Shown here: in pieces, positions 1-5,430 of the stretch
How the letters are laid out: each line of letters opens with the position of its first letter
Numbering within the stretch: the first letter of the stretch is position 1
Assembly: GCA_022545875.1 (NCBI GenBank)
Contig: JAKEIF010000217.1
Location: 1 to 7,244 of the forward strand
Direction of reading: 5' to 3'
DNA length: 7,244 nucleotides
Origin: Nitrososphaera sp.
Lineage (GTDB): Archaea; Thermoproteota; Nitrososphaeria; Nitrososphaerales; Nitrososphaeraceae
Notes under the pieces: model-generated
What the model was told of the DNA's origin: nothing
Database searches by the model: none
The model's input: only the letters and a program-made list of their open reading frames with translations
Program-made: the position numbers and the translations under genes

Positions 1-60
1 CTGTCAGAACGCGGGTCTCGCCGCATGGGCATTGTCAAATACTTTATCCGCAAGTCCTAA
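1..60 (+). CDS. Possible C-terminal end of an unidentified protein (5' truncated by window)
   Basis: Reading from base 1 in frame 1 gives 19 codons ending in TAA at 58-60, with a basic tail that ends in VKYFIRKS. Most third positions are G or C, as in the confident genes of this window, which is the only positive evidence. The stretch is too short to assign to a family, and the opposite strand is also open over much of it. No product can be proposed. Confidence 0.3.
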   Translation: MSERGSRRMGIVKYFIRKS

Positions 61-199
61 AATCAAAGACTGCATGATCAGTCGGCTGTCCAGTTTTGAC
101 AACCATTAATGCCATAGTAAGACAGTGCGTACAAAACATCAGTAGTTGAAATAGTGCGGGGGGTGGGATTTGAACCCACGAATCCCTAAGGAACAGGGT

Positions 200-228
200 T
201 GTAGGACCCCGAGCATCGCCCGGATCAT
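200..228 (-). other. Canonical tRNA intron at position 37/38
   Basis: A 29-nt insert lies just 3' of the anticodon, between A37 (229) and A38 (199). Its body folds as GATCCGGGC and GCTCGGGGTC around a GAT loop, about 9 bp with one bulged G. The central helix joins TTAG of the anticodon loop to CTAC (204-201) with one mismatch, and 3-nt bulges AAT and AAC carry the splice sites. Excision leaves the loop CTTAGAA closed by CAGGG/CCCTG. Confidence 0.8.
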
Positions 229-236
229 TCTAAGCC

Positions 237-259
237 TCGCACTCTTGTACAAAAGAGAC
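237..259 (-). other. Non-canonical tRNA intron in the anticodon stem (29/30)
   Basis: A 23-nt insert splits the 5' strand of the tRNA-Leu anticodon stem into CAG (262-260) and GG (236-235). It folds as a hairpin, CTCTT (257-253) with AAGAG (246-242), and a 6-nt loop. A 4-bp central helix joins CGCA (264-261) to TGCG (241-238). The helix is flanked by 3-nt bulges GGT (260-258) and AGG (237-235), which is the bulge-helix-bulge geometry cut by the archaeal tRNA splicing endonuclease. Cutting after the first or the second base of both bulges gives the same mature CAGGG. The outer exon helix is weak, so this resembles a relaxed motif, which in known archaea goes with a heterotetrameric endonuclease. 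Confidence 0.8.
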
Positions 260-314
260 CTGCGCCGTTGACCGGGCTTGGCAACCCCCGCGCAGAACTG
301 CTCATCTCCTAGCC

Positions 315-323
315 AAATTTATG
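315..323 (-). promoter_or_regulatory. TATA box for tRNA-Leu
   Basis: The - strand reads CATAAATTT, centred about 28 nt upstream of the mature tRNA 5' end at 291. This is the distance expected for an archaeal TATA box serving a tRNA whose transcript starts at or just before the acceptor stem. Confidence 0.5.
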
Positions 324-367
324 TTCTCTCCCGATGGGATTTTTCCGACATAGCGCCTGCGACATAG

Positions 368-376
368 CATTTATCT
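368..376 (+). promoter_or_regulatory. Putative TATA box for glmM
   Basis: CATTTATCT is centred at about 372, so transcription would start near 398, almost on the ATG at 401. This suggests a leaderless or nearly leaderless mRNA and favours that ATG over the GTG at 395. Confidence 0.4.
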
Positions 377-400
377 ACCAAAAGCAGACAATCGGTGCCT

Positions 401-1774
401 ATGCAACCCGCTAGCACCAGGCCGCGCCTGTTTGGCACCAATGGAGTCCGCGGCGTATATGGCCAAGAGCTGACCCATGAGCTAGTTATCGATCTTTGTT
501 ATTCTCTGGGAACCTATTTCGGCAAGGGCCCGATAGTCGTTGGAAACGACGGCCGCAAGTCAAGCCCCGCATTATCAAAGCTAGTCAGATCATCGCTAAA
601 TTCGGCAGGACTGGATGTAGGATATGCCGGCCTTGTCCCGACTCCCTGCTTGCAATACGCTGCAAAGAAGCTCGGCTACAATGGCGGGATAATGATCACC
701 GCATCACACAATCCGCCGCACTATAATGGCCTCAAGCCTACTGCGTCTGATGGTGTAGAAATATCGCGTGAAGACGAGCTGACAGTGGAAGACATTTACT
801 ACTCACGAACATTTTCTCGCATTGACGGGAATGGAAATGACTATCTTGACGAAAAAGTCGTCAGCTCATACATTGACGCGGCTATCGCGCTCGTAGATTC
901 TGACAATATTAGATCAAAATCATTTACAGTTGTCATGGACACAGGCAATGGGGCACAGGCAGCAGTGGCGCCGATGCTAGCGCAAAAGCTCGGCTGCAAG
1001 GTCATTGTGGTGAATGGCCATATTGACGGCGACTTTCCGGGGCGAGGCTCTGAGCCGACGCCGGACAACCTAGGACTTCTTTCTGATACTGTGACGAGCT
1101 CCGGCGCAGACTTTGGCGCAGCGTATGACGGGGACGGCGACAGGAGCATGTTCTGTGACAACACCGGTGTCATTCACTGGGGAGATAAGACCGGCGCGCT
1201 CCTCGTGAGGCATCTCCTTGCGGAGAAACACAAAGGAGCCCAAGTTGTCTGTCCCGTCAACACCACAATGATGCTTTCAAAGGTCGCAGAGCAGGCAGGC
1301 TCTGAAGTTATCCACACTAAAGTCGGAAGCGTTGAAGTTTCAAGGGAAATGGTGCGGCGGAAGGCTCTTCTGGGACTAGAGGAAAACGGGGGTTTCATGT
1401 ATGGAGCCTTGAACCAGGTAAGGGACGGAGCGATGGCGACCGCTCTAATTCTTGACATGCTTGCGGCTTCCGGCTCCTCGTTCTCTGAGCTTGTCAGCAG
1501 CCTTCCAAAGATGTACCAATTCAAGACAAAATTTGTCTGCAAGTCGCGGCAAGATATTGATAACGCCGTCAAAGCGTGTATTGAGCACGGAAGCCCAAAG
1601 AAGGTCGACACTCTCGACGGGGCGAAGGTCTGGATAGACGAGGAGACCTGGGTGATGGTCAGGCCGAGCGGAACTGAGCCACTGATCAGAATGTACGCCG
1701 AGTCAACCGACAAATCCCTCCTCGATTCAAAAGTCGAGGAATACAGAAGGCTCGTACAATCCAAGATCGCTTGA
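401..1774 (+). CDS. glmM: Phosphoglucosamine mutase / phosphohexomutase family
   Basis: This is an alpha-D-phosphohexomutase of 457 aa, the usual length. It interconverts hexose 6- and 1-phosphates in the cytosol, most likely glucosamine-6-P to glucosamine-1-P on the way to UDP-GlcNAc for glycans. Family motifs appear in order: N-terminal FGTNGVRG (11-18); the catalytic phosphoserine loop TASHNP with Ser102; the metal loop DGDGDR (243-248, Asp243/245/247); the sugar-recognition loop GLEENGG (325-331); and the C-terminal phosphate-binding RPSGTEP (421-427). All four domains are therefore present. The ATG at 401 is preferred because a TATA-like site predicts transcription starting there; an in-frame GTG at 395 would add two residues. 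No Shine-Dalgarno site precedes either. The gene stands alone, divergent from tRNA-Leu and separated from the next operon by its own promoter. Archaeal members can also act on mannose or glucose phosphates, so family membership is sure and substrate less so. Confidence 0.9.
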   Translation: MQPASTRPRLFGTNGVRGVYGQELTHELVIDLCYSLGTYFGKGPIVVGNDGRKSSPALSKLVRSSLNSAGLDVGYAGLVPTPCLQYAAKKLGYNGGIMITASHNPPHYNGLKPTASDGVEISREDELTVEDIYYSRTFSRIDGNGNDYLDEKVVSSYIDAAIALVDSDNIRSKSFTVVMDTGNGAQAAVAPMLAQKLGCKVIVVNGHIDGDFPGRGSEPTPDNLGLLSDTVTSSGADFGAAYDGDGDRSMFCDNTGVIHWGDKTGALLVRHLLAEKHKGAQVVCPVNTTMMLSKVAEQAGSEVIHTKVGSVEVSREMVRRKALLGLEENGGFMYGALNQVRDGAMATALILDMLAASGSSFSELVSSLPKMYQFKTKFVCKSRQDIDNAVKACIEHGSPKKVDTLDGAKVWIDEETWVMVRPSGTEPLIRMYAESTDKSLLDSKVEEYRRLVQSKIA

Positions 1775-1784
1775 TCGAATAAAC

Positions 1785-1796
1785 GTTTTTAATACG
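1785..1796 (+). promoter_or_regulatory. TATA-type promoter of the L7Ae-S28e-L24e-ndk-aIF5B operon
   Basis: The 69-nt gap after glmM contains GTTTTTAATACG. Centred near 1790, it predicts a transcript start around 1815-1818 and a leader of about 26-29 nt before the L7Ae start codon. It is the only convincing promoter before the five-gene block, whose internal gaps are too short for others. Confidence 0.6.
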
Positions 1797-1819
1797 CTTA
1801 TTCTTCTAGTCAAAACTAA

Positions 1820-1838
1820 GATGATCCCAATGGGTGAT
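1820..1838 (+). promoter_or_regulatory. Leader hairpin with tandem GA elements (K-turn-like) enclosing the L7Ae Shine-Dalgarno site
   Basis: The leader reads GATGAT-CCC-AAT-GGG-TGAT. CCC (1826-1828) can pair with GGG (1832-1834). On either side lie T1825 facing T1835 and GA (1823-1824) facing GA (1836-1837), with GAT (1820-1822) as a possible 3-nt bulge. This is the bulge, tandem G.A and non-canonical-stem order of a kink-turn, the RNA motif bound by L7Ae. GGTGAT (1833-1838) is a full match to the archaeal anti-Shine-Dalgarno and ends 5 nt before the TTG start at 1844, so the ribosome site lies inside the motif. The outer (C) stem is weak (A1819-T1838, then mismatches), so the Shine-Dalgarno call is firm and the K-turn call is a hypothesis. 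Confidence 0.5.
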
Positions 1839-1843
1839 ACCAA

Positions 1844-2230
1844 TTGAGTAAACCATATTACGCGACAAAGTATCCTGAAGTTTCTAAAGATGTCGTGAAC
1901 GCAGTGTACGAGGCAGTCAGAGTTGCAAAGCAGAGCGGCAAGGTTCGCAAGGGCACCAACGAGACTACCAAAGCAATCGAGCGCGGCATCTCAAAGCTTG
2001 TAGTTATTGCTGAAGACGTGGAACCACCAGAGGTAGTGGCCCACCTCCCGATCCTTTGTGAGGAAAGAAATGCAGCTTTTATCTTTGTGCCAAGCAAGCA
2101 GCAGCTGGGTGCGTCGCTAGGAATCGACGTTGGCTCTGCGGCAGCCACAATAATTGAAGCAGGCGAGGCTCAGCACATTATCGAGCAGGTCGTCACATCA
2201 ATCGGCGCCAAGAAGGAAAAGAAAGAGTAA
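1844..2230 (+). CDS. rpl7ae: Ribosomal protein L7Ae (eL8), K-turn-binding protein
   Basis: This 128-aa protein is full length for archaeal L7Ae. In archaea it belongs to the 50S subunit, to box C/D and H/ACA guide ribonucleoproteins and to RNase P, binding kink-turns in each. The RNA-contact motif RKGTNETTKAIERG (35-48), the core LVVIAEDVEPPEVV (52-65) and the loop LGASLGI (88-94) that reads the K-turn bulge are all present. The C-terminus is a lysine/glutamate-rich tail. The start is TTG at 1844: it has an exact GGTGAT Shine-Dalgarno 5 nt upstream, gives the expected N-terminus MSKPYY, and no in-frame ATG fits. It is the first gene of the translation operon, with S28e 18 nt downstream. Its leader may be a target of L7Ae itself. 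Confidence 0.97.
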   Translation: MSKPYYATKYPEVSKDVVNAVYEAVRVAKQSGKVRKGTNETTKAIERGISKLVVIAEDVEPPEVVAHLPILCEERNAAFIFVPSKQQLGASLGIDVGSAAATIIEAGEAQHIIEQVVTSIGAKKEKKE

Positions 2231-2248
2231 TCCAAGGGTGGCTGACGG

Positions 2249-2461
2249 TTGAGCAAGACTGAAGAAAAGGTCGTTCCTGCTGAAGTAATCCAGGTCGTAG
2301 GCAGGACTGGGATCGCAGGCGAAGTCATCCAGGTAAGGGTTAAGGTCCTTGAGGGAAAAGACAGGGGACGCATTCTGACTAGAAACGTTAAAGGTGCTGT
2401 AAGAATGAATGACATATTAATGCTAAGGGAGACAGAGCGAGAGGCTCGCAAGATTAGGTGA
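2249..2461 (+). CDS. rps28e: Ribosomal protein S28e (eS28)
   Basis: This is a 70-aa small-subunit ribosomal protein shared by archaea and eukaryotes, located near the mRNA exit channel of the 30S. The family signature is clear: [20 protein letters not shown] (17-36) forming the OB-like barrel, then [12 protein letters not shown] and the C-terminal [12 protein letters not shown]. The start is TTG at 2249 with a GGTGG Shine-Dalgarno (2237-2241) 7 nt upstream, giving an N-terminus of normal length. The stop TGA overlaps the Shine-Dalgarno of the next gene, which indicates translational coupling with L24e. Confidence 0.97.
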   Translation: MSKTEEKVVPAEVIQVVGRTGIAGEVIQVRVKVLEGKDRGRILTRNVKGAVRMNDILMLRETEREARKIR

Positions 2462-2466
2462 TCTAG

Positions 2467-2679
2467 ATGAGCAAGTCAGCAACTTCTCTTAAGAACTGCT
2501 ATTTCTGTGGTGAGCATATTTCAGCAGGCCACGGAGTCATGCTGATAAAAAACGACGGACAGATCCAGTGGACCTGCTCCAGCAAGTGTAAAAAGAATCT
2601 GCGCGTCCTCCGCAGAGACCCCAGAAAATTAAAGTGGACTACAAAGTACGTAAAGGGCGGACTGCGCGTCAAAAAGTAG
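2467..2679 (+). CDS. rpl24e: Ribosomal protein L24e (eL24), zinc-finger protein
   Basis: This 70-aa protein is the length of archaeal L24e, a 50S component absent from bacteria. The zinc-binding cysteines are Cys11, Cys14, Cys37 and Cys41 (C-x2-C-x22-C-x3-C), within NCYFCGEHISAGHG and WTCSSKCKKN. The rest is a basic RNA-binding tail (RVLRRDPRKLKWT). The start is ATG at 2467. Its GGTGAT Shine-Dalgarno (2457-2462) spans the S28e stop codon, with only 5 nt between the two genes. L24e next to S28e and L7Ae is a recurrent archaeal arrangement. Confidence 0.97.
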   Translation: MSKSATSLKNCYFCGEHISAGHGVMLIKNDGQIQWTCSSKCKKNLRVLRRDPRKLKWTTKYVKGGLRVKK

Positions 2680-2688
2680 TGTCGGCGG

Positions 2689-3093
2689 ATGGCAGTGGAG
2701 CAGACTCTAATCGTAGTCAAGCCAGACGGCTTCAAGCGGCAACTTGCTGGGAAGATATTGGCTCGCTTTGAAGAAAAAGGCTTCCAGATTAAACAGCTAA
2801 AGACTTACAATTTTACCAAAGAGAAAGCCCAAGACTTTTACTCTGTTCACAAAGAAAAGCCGTTCTTTGGCGAACTCGTATCGTTCATCTCGTCCGGCAC
2901 TGTCGTTGCCTGCATCCTCGAAGGGAATAATGCCGTTAATACTGTCAGGCTCATGATAGGCGCTACAAAGTCCTTTGAAGCGGCGCCTGGGACTATACGC
3001 GGTGACTTTGGACTGGGCTTTACCGACAATATTATTCATGCCTCGGATTCCGCTGAAAGCTTCAATAAGGAGTCGGGAGTGATTTTCAGTTGA
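2689..3093 (+). CDS. ndk: Nucleoside diphosphate kinase
   Basis: This enzyme transfers the gamma-phosphate from ATP to other NDPs through a phosphohistidine, supplying GTP and the other NTPs in the cytosol. KPDG (11-14) lies in the first strand, APGTIRGDFG (99-108) in the nucleotide-binding part, and NIIHASDSAES (114-124) carries catalytic His117. At 134 aa it is slightly short: the chain ends in a GVIFS pentapeptide just after the catalytic motif and lacks the C-terminal extension of longer homologues, but the core is complete. The start is ATG at 2689, 9 nt after L24e. A GTG at 2695 is in frame but would trim the first strand. There is no good Shine-Dalgarno (only GGCGG directly before the start), so translation may depend on coupling. 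Its place before aIF5B is typical of archaeal translation operons. Confidence 0.96.
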   Translation: MAVEQTLIVVKPDGFKRQLAGKILARFEEKGFQIKQLKTYNFTKEKAQDFYSVHKEKPFFGELVSFISSGTVVACILEGNNAVNTVRLMIGATKSFEAAPGTIRGDFGLGFTDNIIHASDSAESFNKESGVIFS

Positions 3094-3102
3094 CGCTGAC
3101 TC

Positions 3103-4899
3103 GTGGAGCTCCGCCAACCAGTTGTTGTTGTATTGGGTCATGTAGACTCGGGCAAGACTTCGCTTCTTGACAAGATACGCGGCACTGCTGTTCAGGCCCG
3201 AGAGGTTGGCGGCATCACCCAGCACATCGGTGCCAGCTTTTTTCCAGTAGAAACGATAAAGGAGATCACAGGGCCGCTTTATGGAAAGCTTGCCAAGGCC
3301 GAAACTCCGATACCGGGCCTTTTAGTTATCGACACGCCAGGCCACGAGGTTTTTGCAAACCTTCGCGCCCGCGGTGGATCCGCCGCAGACATTGCGATTG
3401 TGGTGGCGGACGTAAACAAAGGTTTTGAGCCCCAGACGATTGAAAGCATCGATATCCTGAAAAAGCGCAAGGTGCCCTTTGTTGTCGCACTCAATAAAGT
3501 CGACATGATTAGGGGTTGGCGCTCAGGCTCCAACTTTATTACGGAAGAGGAAAAGAAACAGGAAGCGTCTGTCCAGACACTGCTCGATGAAAAAATCTAT
3601 ACGGTGGTTGGTTCGCTTTCGAGGCTGGGCTACCCTTCAGAGGCATTTTGGCGAGTCAAGGACTTTACAAGGGAGGTCGCGATTGTGCCGGTAAGCGCGC
3701 GCAGCGGTGTAGGGATACCAGAGCTGCTGGCCGTGTTGGTGGGCATGGCGCAGCAGTACCTGTCAAAGCGACTGGAGCGTCATGCATCAGGTCCTGCCAG
3801 GGGAATAGTTCTTGAATTCCACGAAGAAACGGGTTTAGGTCCATCTGCAAACGTAATACTCCTCGACGGCACACTCAGGCAGGGCGATACCATAGTTGTA
3901 GGCAAGCGAGACGGGGCAATATCCACGCGCATCAAGGCACTGCTCCTGCCAAAGCCGCTCGACGAAATGCGCGACCCTCGCGACAAGTTCAAGCCAGTCA
4001 ATGAAGTAGTGGCCGCAGCTGGACTCAAAATCACTTCTCCGGAACTTGAAGGAGTTCTCGCCGGAAGTCCGCTTTATGTATATGACAAGTCTTTGGGGGA
4101 AGAGGAGCACAAACGGCTCGAGTCCTTGGTCGAGTCTGAAGTCAAGAATGCGTTCGTGAGCAATACAGACGCTCACGGAGTGACGCTCAAATGCGATACA
4201 ATTGGCTCACTTGAAGCGATAACGGATCTGCTAAAGAAGGCAGATGTTCCAATAAGGGTCGCAGACATTGGCAATATTACAAGAAGAGATGTAATCGAGG
4301 CGTCAGCAGTTAGAGAGAATGATAGGTACCTGGGAGTCATCCTGGGATTTAGCGTCAAAGTGCTCGAAGATGCCGAACGGGAATCGCAGGACAGGTCAGT
4401 CAAGATATTCAATGAACAAATAATCTACAACCTTGTGCGCAGTTATACCGACTGGGTTGCATATCAAAAGGAACATGAGGAATCAATTCTCTTTAACGAG
4501 CTTCCGCCTGTCTGCAAATTCCAGTTCATGAAGGGGTTTGTTTTCAGGCGTAATGATCCATCTGTGTTTGGCGCAGAGGTCTTGGCAGGCAAGCTGAAGC
4601 AAAAGATTGCAGTGATAAACGAAGAAGGCAAGAAGGTTGGAATTATCCATCAGGTCCAGGAAAGCGGCAAGACCATCGATGAAGCGACTGTCGGCATGCA
4701 GGTGGCGGTCTCGATAAACGGCCCGACCATTGGGAGGCAAATAAACGAAGGTGATATATTTTACACAGACCTCAACGGATACCAGGCAAAGCAGCTGCTT
4801 GAAAGGTTCAACCACAGGCTGAATGAGCAGGAAAAAGTAATATTGAATCTGGTCGTGGCAATGAAAAGAAAGAACGATCCGGCGTTTGGGTACCTGTAA
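3103..4899 (+). CDS. infB: Translation initiation factor aIF5B (IF2-like GTPase)
   Basis: This 598-aa GTPase promotes initiator tRNA positioning and subunit joining. The length is normal for archaeal aIF5B. The G domain has GHVDSGKTS (12-20, P-loop), GGITQHIGA (36-44, switch I), DTPGHE (77-82, switch II), NKVD (131-134) and SAR (198-200). Domain II follows from about 230 (RGIVLEFHEETGLG). Domain III covers about 350-450 (CDTIGSLEAITDLL), and domain IV, the initiator-tRNA 3'-end binding barrel, runs from about 472 (KFQFMKGFVFRR). The C-terminus keeps the paired helices typical of aIF5B. The start is GTG at 3103: an in-frame TGA at 3097 excludes anything further upstream, and no Shine-Dalgarno is present 9 nt after ndk. 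It is the last gene of the operon. Its TAA directly abuts the thioredoxin stop codon on the other strand. Confidence 0.97.
   Translation: MELRQPVVVVLGHVDSGKTSLLDKIRGTAVQAREVGGITQHIGASFFPVETIKEITGPLYGKLAKAETPIPGLLVIDTPGHEVFANLRARGGSAADIAIVVADVNKGFEPQTIESIDILKKRKVPFVVALNKVDMIRGWRSGSNFITEEEKKQEASVQTLLDEKIYTVVGSLSRLGYPSEAFWRVKDFTREVAIVPVSARSGVGIPELLAVLVGMAQQYLSKRLERHASGPARGIVLEFHEETGLGPSANVILLDGTLRQGDTIVVGKRDGAISTRIKALLLPKPLDEMRDPRDKFKPVNEVVAAAGLKITSPELEGVLAGSPLYVYDKSLGEEEHKRLESLVESEVKNAFVSNTDAHGVTLKCDTIGSLEAITDLLKKADVPIRVADIGNITRRDVIEASAVRENDRYLGVILGFSVKVLEDAERESQDRSVKIFNEQIIYNLVRSYTDWVAYQKEHEESILFNELPPVCKFQFMKGFVFRRNDPSVFGAEVLAGKLKQKIAVINEEGKKVGIIHQVQESGKTIDEATVGMQVAVSINGPTIGRQINEGDIFYTDLNGYQAKQLLERFNHRLNEQEKVILNLVVAMKRKNDPAFGYL
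4863..4875 (-). terminator. Possible pyrimidine-tract terminator of thioredoxin, inside aIF5B
   Basis: Just past the thioredoxin stop, the - strand reads GTTCTTTCTTTTC. The same bases on the + strand encode the lysine/arginine-rich end of aIF5B. It is the first T-rich tract available to the thioredoxin transcript. Confidence 0.3.
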
Positions 4900-5262
4900 T
4901 TACTGGTACTTTTGAAGCAGGCCTTCTAGACCTTTTTCTCCGACCGCCCCGACAGCCCTGTCCACTGCCTTCCCGTTCATGAACATTATGAAGGTCGGGA
5001 TTGCGTAGACGTCATAGCGCATTGCGACGCCTTGGTTGTCGTCCACGTTTAGCCTACCGAAATTGACCTTGGCGCCGTATTTTTTAGCCAGCTTGTCAAA
5101 GATCGGGAGCATGAACTGGCAAGGGCCGCACCAAGTGGCCCAAAAATCTACCAAGACAGGCTTGTTTCCTCCGACTATCTCGTCAAAATTTTTTTCTGAA
5201 AGCTCGACCAAGCTTGCATTGCTGCTTGCGTGCATACTCGCTGCCTTCCTGTCTTCACTCAT
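4900..5262 (-). CDS. trxA: Thioredoxin
   Basis: This 120-aa cytosolic protein disulfide reductase has a classic thioredoxin fold. The active site is WCGPC at 44-48 (from the ATG at 5262) in the context VDFWATWCGPC, the cis-proline is in AIPTF (88-92), and the final helix is preceded by GAVGEKGLEGLL. About 20 hydrophilic residues (MSEDRKAASMHASS...) precede the fold. They are not a signal peptide, so the protein should stay in the cytosol. The start is ATG at 5262; a TTG at 5274 is in frame and adds four residues. The promoter upstream fits either, but the ATG needs no unusual codon. The gene is monocistronic and convergent with aIF5B, and divergent from the reductase gene at 5431. Confidence 0.95.
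   Translation of the reverse strand: MSEDRKAASMHASSNASLVELSEKNFDEIVGGNKPVLVDFWATWCGPCQFMLPIFDKLAKKYGAKVNFGRLNVDDNQGVAMRYDVYAIPTFIMFMNGKAVDRAVGAVGEKGLEGLLQKYQ
4933..4937 (+). terminator. Possible T-run terminator of the translation operon, inside the thioredoxin gene
   Basis: Archaeal termination mainly needs T-runs. The first ones after the aIF5B stop are TTTT at about 4909-4912 and TTTTT at 4933-4937. Both lie within the 3' coding part of the opposite-strand thioredoxin gene, where they encode lysines. No hairpin is associated. Confidence 0.3.
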
Positions 5263-5288
5263 GTGCAAATCCAATTTGTCCTATTCAC

Positions 5289-5304
5289 TATTTAAAATTT
5301 TATA
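5289..5304 (-). promoter_or_regulatory. A/T-rich TATA region of thioredoxin
   Basis: The - strand reads TATAAAATTTTAAATA, which contains two overlapping TATA candidates. The upstream one (5304-5298) predicts transcription from about 5275. The downstream one (5297-5289) predicts about 5266. In either case the leader before the ATG at 5262 is at most about 13 nt and has no Shine-Dalgarno. Confidence 0.55.
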
Positions 5305-5397
5305 CCTGTCATAAGGCACGACTTAATGGCTAGAAGATTCCAGAGATCGTAAGTTCCATGCGATAGATTTGCACTAATCCATGCATTCCGCAAATTG

Positions 5398-5405
5398 CTT
5401 AAAAA
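5398..5405 (+). promoter_or_regulatory. Putative TATA box of the DHFR-family gene
   Basis: CTTAAAAA, centred at about 5401, would place the transcript start near 5427, only a few bases before the ATG at 5431. That would exclude the purine-rich ribosome site at 5415-5423, so either this box is not used or the Shine-Dalgarno is not. Confidence 0.3.
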
Positions 5406-5414
5406 CCCAGTCGC

Positions 5415-5423
5415 GGAAGGAGA
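5415..5423 (+). promoter_or_regulatory. Strong Shine-Dalgarno deciding the start of the DHFR-family gene
   Basis: GGAAGGAGA ends 7 nt before the ATG at 5431, with GGAG at 5419-5422. It fixes this ATG as the start, not the in-frame TTG at 5395, and homologues begin at the same place (MRKIITNTFITLDG). Its GGAG core differs from the GGTGAT cores used in the translation operon. Confidence 0.6.
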
Positions 5424-5430
5424 CGTCATC

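Larger units (their letters stand above)
155..291 (-). tRNA. tRNA-Leu(UAG) with two introns
   Basis: On the - strand the acceptor stem is GCGGGGG (291-285) pairing with CCCCCGC (162-156), followed by discriminator A at 155. CCA is not encoded. The D arm (282-264) has the AAGCCCGGTCAA loop of archaeal tRNA-Leu. The T arm (179-163) is GTGGG-TTCAAAT-CCCAC, and a long class II variable arm lies at about 193-180. The exon loop CTTAGA + A places anticodon TAG at 232-230. The gene is 137 nt. Removing 23 nt (259-237) and 29 nt (228-200) leaves 85 nt, normal for tRNA-Leu. Only then does a perfect anticodon stem CAGGG/CCCTG appear (262-260 plus 236-235, with 198-194). Leucine identity is supported by the class II shape, the A discriminator and the anticodon. 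Exact splice points can shift by one base because of repeated G or A. Confidence 0.9.

Noticed and set aside
1174..1764. 196-aa antisense ORF within glmM
   Set aside because: It lies wholly inside a gene with all phosphohexomutase motifs. Its serine/threonine-rich translation is typical of the reverse complement of a coding sequence, with no independent signals.
2797..3225. Long antisense ORF (142 aa) across the ndk/aIF5B junction
   Set aside because: Both genes on the + strand show full family motifs over this stretch. The antisense translation resembles no family and has no ribosome site or promoter, so it is a coding shadow.
5395..5430. Upstream TTG start adding 12 residues to the DHFR-family protein
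   Set aside because: The added residues do not match the family N-terminus, while the ATG at 5431 has an excellent Shine-Dalgarno at the right distance. A TATA-like box also overlaps the added codons.
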